DNA from: Xylanibacter brevis ATCC 19188
Lineage (GTDB): Bacteria; Bacteroidota; Bacteroidia; Bacteroidales; Bacteroidaceae
NCBI RefSeq assembly: GCF_000621725.1
Contig: NZ_JHXM01000003.1
Coordinates: 1 to 64,000 of the forward strand
Length of the DNA stretch: 64,000 nucleotides
Direction: 5' to 3'
Shown here: positions 22,824 to 31,688 of the stretch, piece by piece
Layout: every line of letters starts with the position of its first letter
Numbering within the stretch: the first letter of the stretch is position 1
Position numbers and translations under genes: made by a program
The notes under the pieces: model-generated
What the model was told of the DNA's origin: nothing
What the model saw: the letters and a program-made list of their open reading frames with translations, nothing else
The model's database searches: none

Positions 22824-23829
22824 GTTGATTAAGATAATCGTTGGCTGCTGTTAGTCCTTGTTTAATATAATAGCCCTCATTAAGGCGTTGACCCATGTCA
22901 AGCGCATTCTGTCTCATTTGAATATAGTTATCAGACGACAGTTGTGCCACACGCTCCGATATCTGCGAAAGGGAATCAACACTAATACCCACCTTCTCGC
23001 TTACGATAAAGGGAGCCATTGCAGCTTGGCTCCATACGATAACAGGAATGCCGGCACGCAGATAGAACGATGTTTTGTGCGGATCGTTGATACGCAGGTA
23101 TTCTCCCCAATCGCCCGTACATTCATCCAGTGAATCACCATCCCATACAAGACCGAAGTCTGCCTGAACCCTTGCTATGAAATCATCACTAGCCATAAAG
23201 CCATGATAGTGCAAAGATGGATTACCATTGGACTGATCATCGAATCCCTTACCATAGAGATCCATCTGCCAACCTTTCATCACGGGCTCCAGCTTATAAA
23301 GAAAATCATTACGCCAGCGCCCTAGATTACCTGCATATACGATGGTTGGGAGTTCCTGTGAAGCCTGTACAGTCTGAGTGTTATGGCTTTGCGACAAGTA
23401 ATCAAATATCTGTAAGCAGTGAACACCCCCACGGAACCCATGCTTTATGACGTAGTCACGCATGGTAGGATTATGAACAATCAGAAAATCAGTCTTTGAG
23501 AGGCGCTTATTCTCTTTTTCTGCCGTGAGCTTATGGCGACGGAAAGCTCCTAAGTCATGGATAACCGTTACGACTTTAGCACCTTTCCATTGCGCCAAGG
23601 TACATGCCATATAGTAGAACTTCTTCATTGGATACTGCAAGAAGAGTACATCGTTCTTCTTGAGGTTCCATAGAATACTGGTTACACTGACTAGCTTCGT
23701 AAGGAATCGTCCGACCCCACCTTCGCCAAAGTTATGGCGAGTAAGATTGCGAAAACCCTCACGACGGCATATCTCATCAATATCTTGCTTAGCCTTATTA
23801 TTGGTACCTACTTCAATGTAATACTTCAT
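22816..23829 (-). CDS. glycosyltransferase, galactofuranosyltransferase-like
   Basis: Encodes 337 residues from the ATG at 23829; a TTG at 23838 is in frame. 'LFLQYPMKKFYYMAC', 'VVTVIHDLGAFRRHK', 'TDFLIVHNPTMRDYVIKHG', 'PTIVYAGNLGRWRNDFLY' and 'DPHKTSFYLRAGIPVIVW' are characteristic of a two-domain glycosyltransferase group often annotated as beta-1,6-galactofuranosyltransferase (WbbI-like). That assignment suits the presence of glf at the head of the island, though glf carries a nonsense codon. The donor is therefore inferred, not shown. It overlaps the upstream kinase gene by 17 bases and the GT10 gene by eight. Confidence 0.75.
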   Translation of the reverse strand: MKYYIEVGTNNKAKQDIDEICRREGFRNLTRHNFGEGGVGRFLTKLVSVTSILWNLKKNDVLFLQYPMKKFYYMACTLAQWKGAKVVTVIHDLGAFRRHKLTAEKENKRLSKTDFLIVHNPTMRDYVIKHGFRGGVHCLQIFDYLSQSHNTQTVQASQELPTIVYAGNLGRWRNDFLYKLEPVMKGWQMDLYGKGFDDQSNGNPSLHYHGFMASDDFIARVQADFGLVWDGDSLDECTGDWGEYLRINDPHKTSFYLRAGIPVIVWSQAAMAPFIVSEKVGISVDSLSQISERVAQLSSDNYIQMRQNALDMGQRLNEGYYIKQGLTAANDYLNQHV

Positions 23830-24562
23830 ATTTTCCAAGATGAGTTATTTTCTTTCTACGTATCCATCGCTTATCATGGCGTTCCTTCACTCGGATAGCC
23901 TCTGCAATATCCGCTTCTGTCCATCCTCGCTGACGAGCATACTCTTTGAGAATGAAGCGATAGGCAGGTGTCAGCCAATAGAAAAGAGTCAGATTCTCCA
24001 TACAATCATTTTTAGGAACCGGTCCGTCAAAGAACCTCATACGATTGATATCTATCAGTTCAAAATGATTCTCCGCATCGACCAAGACATTTGTAGGATT
24101 AAGATCGCGATGCAATACGCCGGCTGCATGAAGAGAAGCCACATACTGCGCATAGACCATAGCCAACTGTTCATCGAAGGGAGTCTGTTCAATCAGTCGT
24201 GGACGAATAGGTTGACTATCTGTGTACCCACAGACATAATAGACCTGCGAAACAAGACCAAGGCTAGTTTCCTCGATGTATGCAACCTCATGTGGGGTAT
24301 GAAAACCTCGTTTACGCAACAGTACCGCATTCTCGTACGAGCGACGTGCCTTACTTTCGCGAAAGAATGTATATACTATCCTTTTTATGATATCGTTACG
24401 CTTGAAACGCTTCACGACTAACTTCTTCCCCTCTACCTCGAATAGACGCACCTGATTTCGTCCTTTAAACAACAAATCGCCATCGCCTGTAGCAAACAGA
24501 CGTGGAATCTGATGAATCCAATTGCTCAGATACTGATATTCAGGACAAATAACTATTCTCAT
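23813..24562 (-). CDS. lipopolysaccharide (Kdo/heptose) kinase family protein
   Basis: A 249-residue protein with a compact protein-kinase-like fold. 'KKLVVKRFKRND' supplies the ATP lysine (about 46-57), 'HRDLNPTNVL' (about 149-158) is the catalytic loop, and 'FELIDINRMRF' (about 166-176) replaces the DFG segment. This pattern is typical of the KdkA/WaaP/RfaP-type kinases, which phosphorylate inner-core sugars of lipooligosaccharide. No transmembrane segment, so it acts on the cytoplasmic face. Three bases separate it from the acyltransferase gene. Its presence, with the LpxL-like gene upstream in the operon, says the glycan built here is attached to lipid A. Confidence 0.85.
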   Translation of the reverse strand: MRIVICPEYQYLSNWIHQIPRLFATGDGDLLFKGRNQVRLFEVEGKKLVVKRFKRNDIIKRIVYTFFRESKARRSYENAVLLRKRGFHTPHEVAYIEETSLGLVSQVYYVCGYTDSQPIRPRLIEQTPFDEQLAMVYAQYVASLHAAGVLHRDLNPTNVLVDAENHFELIDINRMRFFDGPVPKNDCMENLTLFYWLTPAYRFILKEYARQRGWTEADIAEAIRVKERHDKRWIRRKKITHLGKYEVLH

Positions 24563-24565
24563 AGA

Positions 24566-25564
24566 CTATATATTTTTTGCACGACGTCCCAAAACGACGG
24601 GTAAAACACGCTTAACAATCATAATAATTGGAACAAAGGCTATCAGGACTAATGCAGACGAGAAGAATAAAGCCAAATTAGCTGAGAAGATGTCCATATC
24701 CGAATTCTTCACCAGCTTAATAGGCGTATGAAGCAATTCACGATGGAACACAAGCGTTACGATAGAACCCAGGGATGATATACGTACCCATTTCCAGTCA
24801 ATGCCATTCAAGCGCACGGACAGGAGGTAAATGATTGCACTACCCGTTAAGGACGCAAGAGAGAATAGCCAAAAGCTCTCACCATAGTGTCCTTCATACA
24901 TCTTGGCGGTATCATTCCAATAACTGATTGTATAAGTGAGAGCGATGCACCCTGCCAACAGAAGTATCCATAAACCCCAGTTCAGAGAACTCAACTTAGC
25001 ATTTATCTCTTCAAAGCGCTTTTGTGATGCAAAATAGTTACCCAGCATAAAGAACGGTAATGCCAGTAGCATATTAACAGCCGACCATGCCAAATCACTT
25101 TCGTACTGATTATAAGCCACGGCCCCACCAATACAAAGGCAGGACAATAGCAATCGGTAATTGGGCAATAACTGATAGATAAACTTTATGAGAATCAAAG
25201 TATAGACAAACCACAGATTACTACATCCATAGGCATCGTGCAGTTCATGGAATCCTCCCAAGATAGCCAAGACGGACCATAGCCACTGACCATCAGAGAA
25301 ATGAGCGAACATATAGCCGGCAGCCTTGATGAAGGCAAGAATGAAATATGGGATAATCAGGTTGTGAAGGGTTTTCTCGAAACATACCTTCATGGATGTT
25401 TCCTGATGAGTGAGATAACCTGAAATTAAGAAAAACACAGGTACATTAAAGGCATAAACGAATGCCGACATCCCATCAGGAAAACAGTGTCCCCATATAA
25501 TGGTTAGCATGCCAAGGGTCTTCATCCAGTCAACCCATACTTTCCGATATTTTGTTTGAGTCAT
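24566..25564 (-). CDS. acyltransferase family 3 membrane protein
   Basis: Encodes 332 residues with about ten hydrophobic segments. The N-terminus 'VDWMKTLGMLTIIWGHCFP' with the key His (WGH), then 'NVPVFFLISGYL' and later 'SNLWFVYTLILIKF' match membrane O-acyltransferases of family 3 (WcjF/OatA type), which acetylate or otherwise acylate sugars during polysaccharide synthesis. The late 'FHRELLH' segment fits the family too. Five bases separate it from the upstream aminotransferase gene. The acyl group and acceptor cannot be told from sequence. Confidence 0.88.
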   Translation of the reverse strand: MTQTKYRKVWVDWMKTLGMLTIIWGHCFPDGMSAFVYAFNVPVFFLISGYLTHQETSMKVCFEKTLHNLIIPYFILAFIKAAGYMFAHFSDGQWLWSVLAILGGFHELHDAYGCSNLWFVYTLILIKFIYQLLPNYRLLLSCLCIGGAVAYNQYESDLAWSAVNMLLALPFFMLGNYFASQKRFEEINAKLSSLNWGLWILLLAGCIALTYTISYWNDTAKMYEGHYGESFWLFSLASLTGSAIIYLLSVRLNGIDWKWVRISSLGSIVTLVFHRELLHTPIKLVKNSDMDIFSANLALFFSSALVLIAFVPIIMIVKRVLPVVLGRRAKNI

Positions 25565-25569
25565 AAATA

Positions 25570-26685
25570 CTATTCCGCGTTTAAACTAAAACTATTCAAG
25601 ACAGACACCACCTGGCGTGCCTCATCCTCCGTCATCACCTGACTGATCGGCAGACTCAGTTCCTGACAATGGATTTGCTCAGTAACAGGCAACGACAACT
25701 GACGCCATTGACTATAGCATTCTTGTTGATGAGGTGGTATCGGGTAATGAATGAGTGTTTGCACACCATGTTGAGTCAAGTAATCCTGTAGCAAATCACG
25801 GCTCTGACACAATACTGGAAAAATGTGATACACATTCTGCTGACTTGGCAGGCGCTTAGGTAGAGTGATTAATGGATTACGGAGCTCTGCATAGTATATG
25901 TCTGCTATGGCTCTGCGTTGCTCATTGTCTTCATCAAGATACTTCAACTTCACATCCAAGACAGCTGCCTGCAACTCGTCCAAACGACTGTTGCGGCCTG
26001 TATATTTAAAGACATACTTACGTTGCGACCCATAGTTTGCAAGCGCACGCACCGTGTCTACAAGCTCTTTATCATTACTTGTCACAGCACCTCCATCACC
26101 CAGTGCGCCAAGATTCTTTCCTGGATAGAAGCTATGTCCGGCAGCATCGCCAAGAGAACCCGTTCTTCTTCCGTCATAACAATGACACCCGTGTGCCTGA
26201 GCATTATCTTCCACAAGTTTCAAACCATGCTTCCGGCATATCTGAGAGATTTTCTCCGTATATGCGCACCTTCCATAAAGGTGAACGAGTAAAATAGAAC
26301 GAGTACGTGAGGTGATATGCTTCTCAATGGCGTCTTCATCAAGTTCGAGCGTGTCTAAACGCGGTTCTACAAGTACAGGTACCAGGTTATTCTCCGTAAG
26401 TGCAAGAATGGAGGCGATATAGGTATTTGCCGGTACAATAACCTCATCACCAGGATGCATAACACCCAGTTCTATATAAGCACGATAAATCCATATGAGT
26501 GCATCGAGTCCATTGGCACAGCCCACACAATAACGGCAACCAATATACTCTGCATAGTTTTTTTCGAAGCGTTCGTTCTCAGAGCCCTGCAGATACCATC
26601 CAGATTCAACGACTCGTTGTATGGCCTTACTGATCTCTGCACCATGCTTCTGCGTAACCTTCTGTAAGTCTAAGAATTTTATCAT
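25570..26685 (-). CDS. DegT/DnrJ/EryC1/StrS sugar aminotransferase
   Basis: PLP aminotransferase of 371 residues acting on a nucleotide-linked keto-sugar. '[16 protein letters not shown]', '[14 protein letters not shown]', '[17 protein letters not shown]' and '[10 protein letters not shown]' are family blocks; the Schiff-base lysine is in '[18 protein letters not shown]' (about 185-202). The closest type I recognise is the FdtB/WecE-like group giving 3-amino- or 4-amino-6-deoxyhexoses. No matching dehydratase or isomerase is in the window, so the keto-sugar must come from elsewhere. It lies 16 bases downstream of the LpxL-like gene and five before the acyltransferase, which could N- or O-acylate the product. 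Confidence 0.9.
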   Translation of the reverse strand: MIKFLDLQKVTQKHGAEISKAIQRVVESGWYLQGSENERFEKNYAEYIGCRYCVGCANGLDALIWIYRAYIELGVMHPGDEVIVPANTYIASILALTENNLVPVLVEPRLDTLELDEDAIEKHITSRTRSILLVHLYGRCAYTEKISQICRKHGLKLVEDNAQAHGCHCYDGRRTGSLGDAAGHSFYPGKNLGALGDGGAVTSNDKELVDTVRALANYGSQRKYVFKYTGRNSRLDELQAAVLDVKLKYLDEDNEQRRAIADIYYAELRNPLITLPKRLPSQQNVYHIFPVLCQSRDLLQDYLTQHGVQTLIHYPIPPHQQECYSQWRQLSLPVTEQIHCQELSLPISQVMTEDEARQVVSVLNSFSLNAE

Positions 26686-26701
26686 GGCTTATCTCCTTGA
26701 C

Positions 26702-27646
26702 TTATTTATATTCCTCCTTACGTATGATTTTACCATCTATCACGTCATACTTCCTGTTGAATTCCTCGCGTCCTCGTTTCCATCGGTTATGCGTCCACAG
26801 ATAGAAAGATGGTTGACGGCGGATGCTCTCTTCGAGCAACTCGAAAAAGCGACGAGTGATAGCGAATTCCTCTTCTTTGGCGGCCTCGTTAGTTATCAGG
26901 CGGAAAGTGCAGATATACTTTCCCCGACGAGGGCGCTGCATGTCAACATAGAACACGGCATCATTCATTTTTTGCATGATGCGCTCTGCACCTGTAAAAA
27001 CAGGGGTGTCATGATTCAGGAAATCAACCCATAGATGCATATTCTCCCACTTCGGACTTTGGTCACTAATATAGCCAAAGAGCGAACGACGATTCTCACG
27101 TTTCAGGGAGATGAGGCTACGCAAGATGTCTTGTTTTGGTACACATTGTCCGCCATGCGAAGAACGAATATCAATGAACAACTGATTGAACGCCTCGTTA
27201 TAGAGCGGGTGGTAAATAAGTCCCATGACAGCACTCGGGTGACGTTGGAAAGCCAGCCCTGTTGCCGAGAGCCACTCCCAGTTACAATAATGTCCTAATA
27301 TAGCAGCACAATTGCGGCCTTCATCAAAAACCTTCTCCAACTCCTCAACGCCTCTGAACTCAATATGTTTCAGCAGACTTTCATTGCTAATACTCAGCAG
27401 TTTCACCGTTTCTGCCACATAGTCGCAAAGCCAATGATAGAACTGCCGTTCAAGTTGGCTACGCTCAAGCTGACTCTTCTCCGGAAAAGAGTCTGAAAGA
27501 TTATTCTGCACCAATTTTCGTCTGTACCTTACTATATAGAAGACGATGAGGAAGATACAGTCGGAAAGAACGTAATGCACGCACAAAGGCAGTAGCGATA
27601 AACTATAAGCTATGCCATAAAGCAAGTGGTATGACAGTCTCTTCAT
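26702..27646 (-). CDS. LpxL/HtrB-family lipid A acyltransferase
   Basis: First gene of the seven-gene leftward operon, 314 residues from the ATG at 27646. A TTG start six codons upstream is too near the transcription start to be likely. One N-terminal membrane anchor (about 8-38), then 'AAILGHYCNWEWLSATGLA' (HxxxW/E lysophospholipid acyltransferase motif, here H-Y-C-N-W-E) at about 113-131, 'ISDQSPK' and 'MQRPRRGKY'. These fit the HtrB/LpxL/MsbB family, which adds secondary acyl chains to lipid A at the inner membrane. The H-x5-E-type catalytic pair is kept. It is divergent from the YejM-like gene, with promoters back to back at 27669-27737. Confidence 0.85.
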   Translation of the reverse strand: MKRLSYHLLYGIAYSLSLLPLCVHYVLSDCIFLIVFYIVRYRRKLVQNNLSDSFPEKSQLERSQLERQFYHWLCDYVAETVKLLSISNESLLKHIEFRGVEELEKVFDEGRNCAAILGHYCNWEWLSATGLAFQRHPSAVMGLIYHPLYNEAFNQLFIDIRSSHGGQCVPKQDILRSLISLKRENRRSLFGYISDQSPKWENMHLWVDFLNHDTPVFTGAERIMQKMNDAVFYVDMQRPRRGKYICTFRLITNEAAKEEEFAITRRFFELLEESIRRQPSFYLWTHNRWKRGREEFNRKYDVIDGKIIRKEEYK

Positions 27647-27668
27647 TACTGTTTTAGCTTTCAACGTT

Positions 27669-27701
27669 GCAAAGGTACAAAATAATTAGCAAATCATCAA
27701 A
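27669..27701 (-). promoter_or_regulatory. promoter of the leftward glycan/lipid A operon
   Basis: Minus-strand TTTG (27698-27701), 20 bases, then TACCTTTGC (27669-27677): an exact Bacteroidetes consensus. The ATG at 27646 follows about 15-20 bases after the expected transcript start. Confidence 0.8.
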
Positions 27702-27705
27702 TAAA

Positions 27706-27737
27706 TTTGGCATTTCTCATGATTATTCGTAACTTTG
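27706..27737 (+). promoter_or_regulatory. promoter of the YejM-like gene
   Basis: TTTG (27706-27709), 20 bases, then TAACTTTG (27730-27737). The ATG at 27743 is five bases beyond the -7 box, so the 5' leader must be absent or extremely short; an ATG further down would be the alternative. Confidence 0.75.
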
Positions 27738-27742
27738 CACTC

Positions 27743-29572
27743 ATGAAAGAATCGCTTACCAAAGGTTTTATATACTATATCATAACGTCACTGTTCCTTG
27801 GCTGTTTGTTCATGTGCTATATCCAAGGTGACTCGGTGGTAGGAAAAATTGATTTCGTGGGATGGGTCTTCTTTATTTTCTCTTGCATCTCACATGCAGC
27901 ATTGTTAGAACTGGCATTATTTCTTGTACTATTCCTCCCATTAGTGCTATTGCGTTGCCGACGTGTAGCTACGACAATGTTTGTGAGTAGCGTGGCGCTA
28001 TTATATGCCATTGTTTTCTTAAACATGCAGGTGTATAAGATATATCGTTTCCATATCAACGGTTTTGTACTGAACATGTTAACGGGGCCTAACCCTGGCG
28101 ACATCTTTCAGTTTGATGAATCGCTCGTTCTACGCGAAGGAATAACGCTCCTCATTATAGCACTTGTCGCCGTGGGCGCATGGTGGGCAGCTCACTGGCT
28201 ATCACAGCGATGGAGACGCAACTATAATCATTGGGCTGCCGGGCTACTGGTGTTTTCATTATTGGTGGCCAACGGATTGCATATCTATGGAGCCTTTGTC
28301 GTTAAGCCTTCAATCCTACTAACAGCCCGTTTGGTACCTTATTACTTCCCTATATCCATGAGTTCTGACCTCGAGGCAATGGGATTTGAACGTAACATTC
28401 TTGATATCGACGAGAATGATGGTGGCAACGGAGAACTACAGTATCCACTACACCCCATCGAAGCCCAACCAGACTCAGCTAAAACGAATATCATCATGAT
28501 TCTGATAGACTCATGGACCCGTAGGGCGCTTACCGAGGAATGCATGCCCAATCTGTGGAAAATGGCGCAAGAAGAACAGTTCTTTGCCAATCACATGAGT
28601 TGCAGCAATGGCACGCGCTATTCCGTTTTCGGACTTTTCACAGGATTGCAGCCTTACTATTGGCCTGCATTCCAAGGTAGCCATCAAAGTCCTTTGCTCA
28701 TCGACCAGTTACTTTCTGAAGGGTATGATTTCCGTGCCTATCCAAGTGCTACGCTGCAGTCTCCCCCATTTGCACGCGTTCTCTTTCACCACGTTCCTAA
28801 TCTAAGAACAGAAACATCTGGAAAAACGCCCTACGATCGCGACCATCGCATCGCTGCTGACCTGATAGGCGATATGCCGAAGATGGCAAAAAGCAAAAAG
28901 CCTTTCTTCGCATTTGCTTTCTTTGACATGCCTCATTCGCTAGCTTGGCCTGAAGACAAACCGCAACACTTCAAGCCCGCATGGCCGTATGCGAACTATG
29001 CCACATTGGATAACGATACACCTGTAGAACCATTCTGGAACTTGTATCGCAATCTCTGTCATGCCACCGATTCGCTCATTGGCAATATCATCAACGGACT
29101 CAAGCAAAATGGAATCTATGACAACACGCTCATTATTATCACAGGCGACCACGGGCAAGAGTTCAACGAAAACCACAATAACTACTGGGGACACAGCAGC
29201 AATTTCTGCGTTTATCAGGTAGGTGTACCATTCATTGCGCATATACCAGGCAAGGAGGCGAAGACCTATTCCCATCGCACTACGCACTACGATGTTGTCC
29301 CAACACTCATGCATAACTACCTAGGGGTTCAGAACCCGATAGAGGATTATTCTGCAGGACGGTTATTGACGGACACGACTCCACGTTTATGGCACTTCGT
29401 AGGTAATGAACTACGCTATGCCTTTCTTCTGGAAAAGGATACCATCCTAACCAAAGAAGGAGCGGGATGGATAGAAGTGACCGATGCCAATATGAAACCT
29501 GTGGACAACTATCAGATAAAACCCAAGGAATTCGACAAGGTGATAAAGAACCTAAACAGGTTCTTCAGATAA
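27743..29572 (+). CDS. YejM/PbgA-like inner-membrane sulfatase-fold protein
   Basis: Encodes 609 residues from the ATG at 27743; the ATG at 27707 lies inside the promoter. About five N-terminal transmembrane helices (to residue about 180) precede a periplasmic alkaline-phosphatase/sulfatase-fold domain: 'NIIMILIDSWTRRALTEECM' (about 253-272), 'SNGTRYSVFGLFTG', 'IITGDHGQEFNENHNNYWGH' and 'HRTTHYDVVPTLM'. This arrangement (DUF3413-like membrane part plus sulfatase) is that of YejM/PbgA, which controls LpxC turnover and senses lipopolysaccharide in enterobacteria. The nucleophile position is G-T-R-Y-S with Thr kept, so some catalytic activity is possible. Next to an LpxL-like gene, a lipid A homeostasis or modification role is a sound inference. 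Confidence 0.8.
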   Translation: MKESLTKGFIYYIITSLFLGCLFMCYIQGDSVVGKIDFVGWVFFIFSCISHAALLELALFLVLFLPLVLLRCRRVATTMFVSSVALLYAIVFLNMQVYKIYRFHINGFVLNMLTGPNPGDIFQFDESLVLREGITLLIIALVAVGAWWAAHWLSQRWRRNYNHWAAGLLVFSLLVANGLHIYGAFVVKPSILLTARLVPYYFPISMSSDLEAMGFERNILDIDENDGGNGELQYPLHPIEAQPDSAKTNIIMILIDSWTRRALTEECMPNLWKMAQEEQFFANHMSCSNGTRYSVFGLFTGLQPYYWPAFQGSHQSPLLIDQLLSEGYDFRAYPSATLQSPPFARVLFHHVPNLRTETSGKTPYDRDHRIAADLIGDMPKMAKSKKPFFAFAFFDMPHSLAWPEDKPQHFKPAWPYANYATLDNDTPVEPFWNLYRNLCHATDSLIGNIINGLKQNGIYDNTLIIITGDHGQEFNENHNNYWGHSSNFCVYQVGVPFIAHIPGKEAKTYSHRTTHYDVVPTLMHNYLGVQNPIEDYSAGRLLTDTTPRLWHFVGNELRYAFLLEKDTILTKEGAGWIEVTDANMKPVDNYQIKPKEFDKVIKNLNRFFR

Positions 29573-29596
29573 GAATTGCATCATCTTGTTTATTCT

Positions 29597-29882
29597 GCTT
29601 CTGTGCAAGTTTAACGTAACTAAAGCTGCACTTTAGCGGCACTAAACCATTAGTTTGGCGGCACTAAAGTGTAGCTTTTGTAGTGAATCTAAAGTCTGGA
29701 AAGGGGAAATCTAAAGTCTAAAATGATAAGTTTCAGACTCTAGATGCGACACTTCTAGAGTCTGAAACAAAACAACAGTGTTACTTTTACATTTAAAAAG
29801 CATAACTTTTCCCTGTAAAAAGCTTAACTTTTCTCTATCAAAAGCTTAACTTTTCTTCGTCTATGCCGCAATGATGTTGGGC
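29597..29882. repeat. 22-base-period palindromic word array 3
   Basis: Fills the gap between two convergent genes. Rows of 22 start at 29619, 29641, 29663, 29685, 29707, 29729, 29751, 29773, 29795, 29817 and 29839. Words change in blocks: ACTAAAG...CTTTAG, then TCTAAAGTCT / AGACTCTAGA / TCTAGAGTCT, then AAAAGCTTAACTTTT (two full rows and one variant). The last word is the reverse complement of a word in the array at 53128. No gene or ordinary terminator is visible. Confidence 0.85.
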
Positions 29883-29885
29883 ACA

Positions 29886-31688
29886 CTATTTATTGATGAG
29901 ATCGTGCGAGATGAGCTGTAGCAGGGCCTTTCCTTGCTGCATGAGTCGCTCGCTATTTTTTCCCTCCTTAGCAACGAAGTTCTCCACATCGATATTGTAG
30001 GCCATAAAGCCCGTTGAGTCATACATACTCATGCCTTCTGTATAAGTATGGAATGCCATACTGCGAGTATAACTCTTACTGAGTACATCACGACTGAACG
30101 TAAAGTCGTCATGCTGAATGCCTAACTGGCCTAAAAGAGTGGCAGGAAGATCGCTCTGGTTACATATCGCAGGAATCTGCTTAGCTTCTTTTACCGCGCC
30201 ACCTGTCCATATCATAGGAATATGATTGAAGAGGCGAGTACTTTCGTTGATGTTCTTATAGCGATAGCCGTGATCGGGCAATATGACAACAAGAAGATTG
30301 TCCCATGCCGGCAATTTCTTCAGTTGAGCCACAAAACGTCCGACGCACTTATCAAGATAGTTGAATGCATTATACACCTCATCATCAATATCATGGGTAG
30401 GAACATCCCAGGGTTCATGACTAGACAGGGTGAGCAAGGTCTTCATCCAAGGTCCGTCCGATGGTTCTGCCTTGATATCATTAAGCAACGACTCAAACAT
30501 GATCTCGTCTCTCACTCCCCATTTTGCAGTACTCTGCTCATCACGACTATAATCAGCTTTCCATCTTAAATGCTCATAGCCTGTGCTCATCACATAGCTA
30601 CGCATGTTGGTGAAATTAATATCGCCACCATAGTAGAAACTATTCGTATAGCCTTCCTGATGCAATGCCGACGCAATGGATGGCAACTTACGACTCTTCT
30701 CTGGTATTTTCATGATAGAAGTAACGGGCAATGCAGGATATCCACTCATGATACTAACCACGCCTTTGTCCGTACGCCATGAGTTCGCGTAACATTGAGT
30801 AAAGTAAACTCCCTCATGGGCAAGACGGTTTAAGTTGGGAGTTATATCCTTGTTTCCGCCTATCTCCGTGAACTGTCCGCCACAACTCTCCATGACAACA
30901 ATCAGAATATTGGGTCGGGATGTCTTGAGAAGCGTGTCAGAGTCGATACTCTTCGTATTATAGAAGCCTTCTGTCAACTGGCGACACGTATCATCGTCGT
31001 AATAGTTGTAGTCAATAATATAATCGCTTGACTTACCAAGAGAATACAAAAAGGAAAAGAGAGGATTGACAGCCGAGTGGTTCAGGAACTGATTTTCGCT
31101 GTAATACACCTGTCCAATGTTGGTCGTTGACTCGCTTAGTCCGCCACGAATACCAACGACTATTAGAGGAGCCAGCAGCAAATAAAGAAAGACTTCGTGC
31201 CAAGTGCCACGTCTCTGCAAGGGTTTTGCAGCCTTGTCATATGAAAGAAATAACGCTATAACAAACAAAAGCCAGAAGAAGACTCTCATCACTAAATATC
31301 CCGTACTGACACTTGCAAAGGCCTCTGTAGGGGTATCCAGATATCCTAGACATAGAGCATCAAGCTTGAACTGCCAGAAAGCGTAGAGGCTCGTGTCTGC
31401 GACAAAAGCCAAAGAAAAGACAATAGCGATAATAACATAATAAGTACGATATACCCAACGCGGTATCCGTACCCATATATTAGCTATTACGAGTAAGAAG
31501 GGAACAATAAGGAAATAAAGAGCCGTTGAAAGATCAAGCGACAGCCCATGCCATATCACTTCTCCCACATCTGCCAAGCCAAACGGATGGTCTGCCTTAT
31601 AGCAAAGCATAAACACAGGTTTGGCTACTACAAAGAAGAGTACCGTCAACAGGTAAAACTTCAACAGATATTTCACACTACTTTTCAC
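29886..31688 (-). CDS. LtaS-like membrane phosphotransferase (sulfatase fold), 1
   Basis: Encodes 600 residues with five N-terminal membrane helices (about 8-165) and an extracytoplasmic sulfatase-fold domain. 'PNILIVVMESCGGQFTEIG' (about 259-277) supplies the first metal-binding Glu; 'NSWRTDKGVVSIMSG' contains the nucleophile Thr (W-R-T-D-K-G); 'VILPDHGYRYKN' gives the later metal Asp-His. These are the motifs of lipoteichoic acid synthase and phosphoglycerol transferase (LtaS/MdoB) enzymes. It starts with GTG in a GTGA overlap with the upstream ABC exporter gene, implying it modifies what that exporter flips. In this window a glycerol-phosphate or ethanolamine-phosphate transfer to glycan is the best guess. 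Confidence 0.87.
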   Translation of the reverse strand: MKSSVKYLLKFYLLTVLFFVVAKPVFMLCYKADHPFGLADVGEVIWHGLSLDLSTALYFLIVPFLLVIANIWVRIPRWVYRTYYVIIAIVFSLAFVADTSLYAFWQFKLDALCLGYLDTPTEAFASVSTGYLVMRVFFWLLFVIALFLSYDKAAKPLQRRGTWHEVFLYLLLAPLIVVGIRGGLSESTTNIGQVYYSENQFLNHSAVNPLFSFLYSLGKSSDYIIDYNYYDDDTCRQLTEGFYNTKSIDSDTLLKTSRPNILIVVMESCGGQFTEIGGNKDITPNLNRLAHEGVYFTQCYANSWRTDKGVVSIMSGYPALPVTSIMKIPEKSRKLPSIASALHQEGYTNSFYYGGDINFTNMRSYVMSTGYEHLRWKADYSRDEQSTAKWGVRDEIMFESLLNDIKAEPSDGPWMKTLLTLSSHEPWDVPTHDIDDEVYNAFNYLDKCVGRFVAQLKKLPAWDNLLVVILPDHGYRYKNINESTRLFNHIPMIWTGGAVKEAKQIPAICNQSDLPATLLGQLGIQHDDFTFSRDVLSKSYTRSMAFHTYTEGMSMYDSTGFMAYNIDVENFVAKEGKNSERLMQQGKALLQLISHDLINK

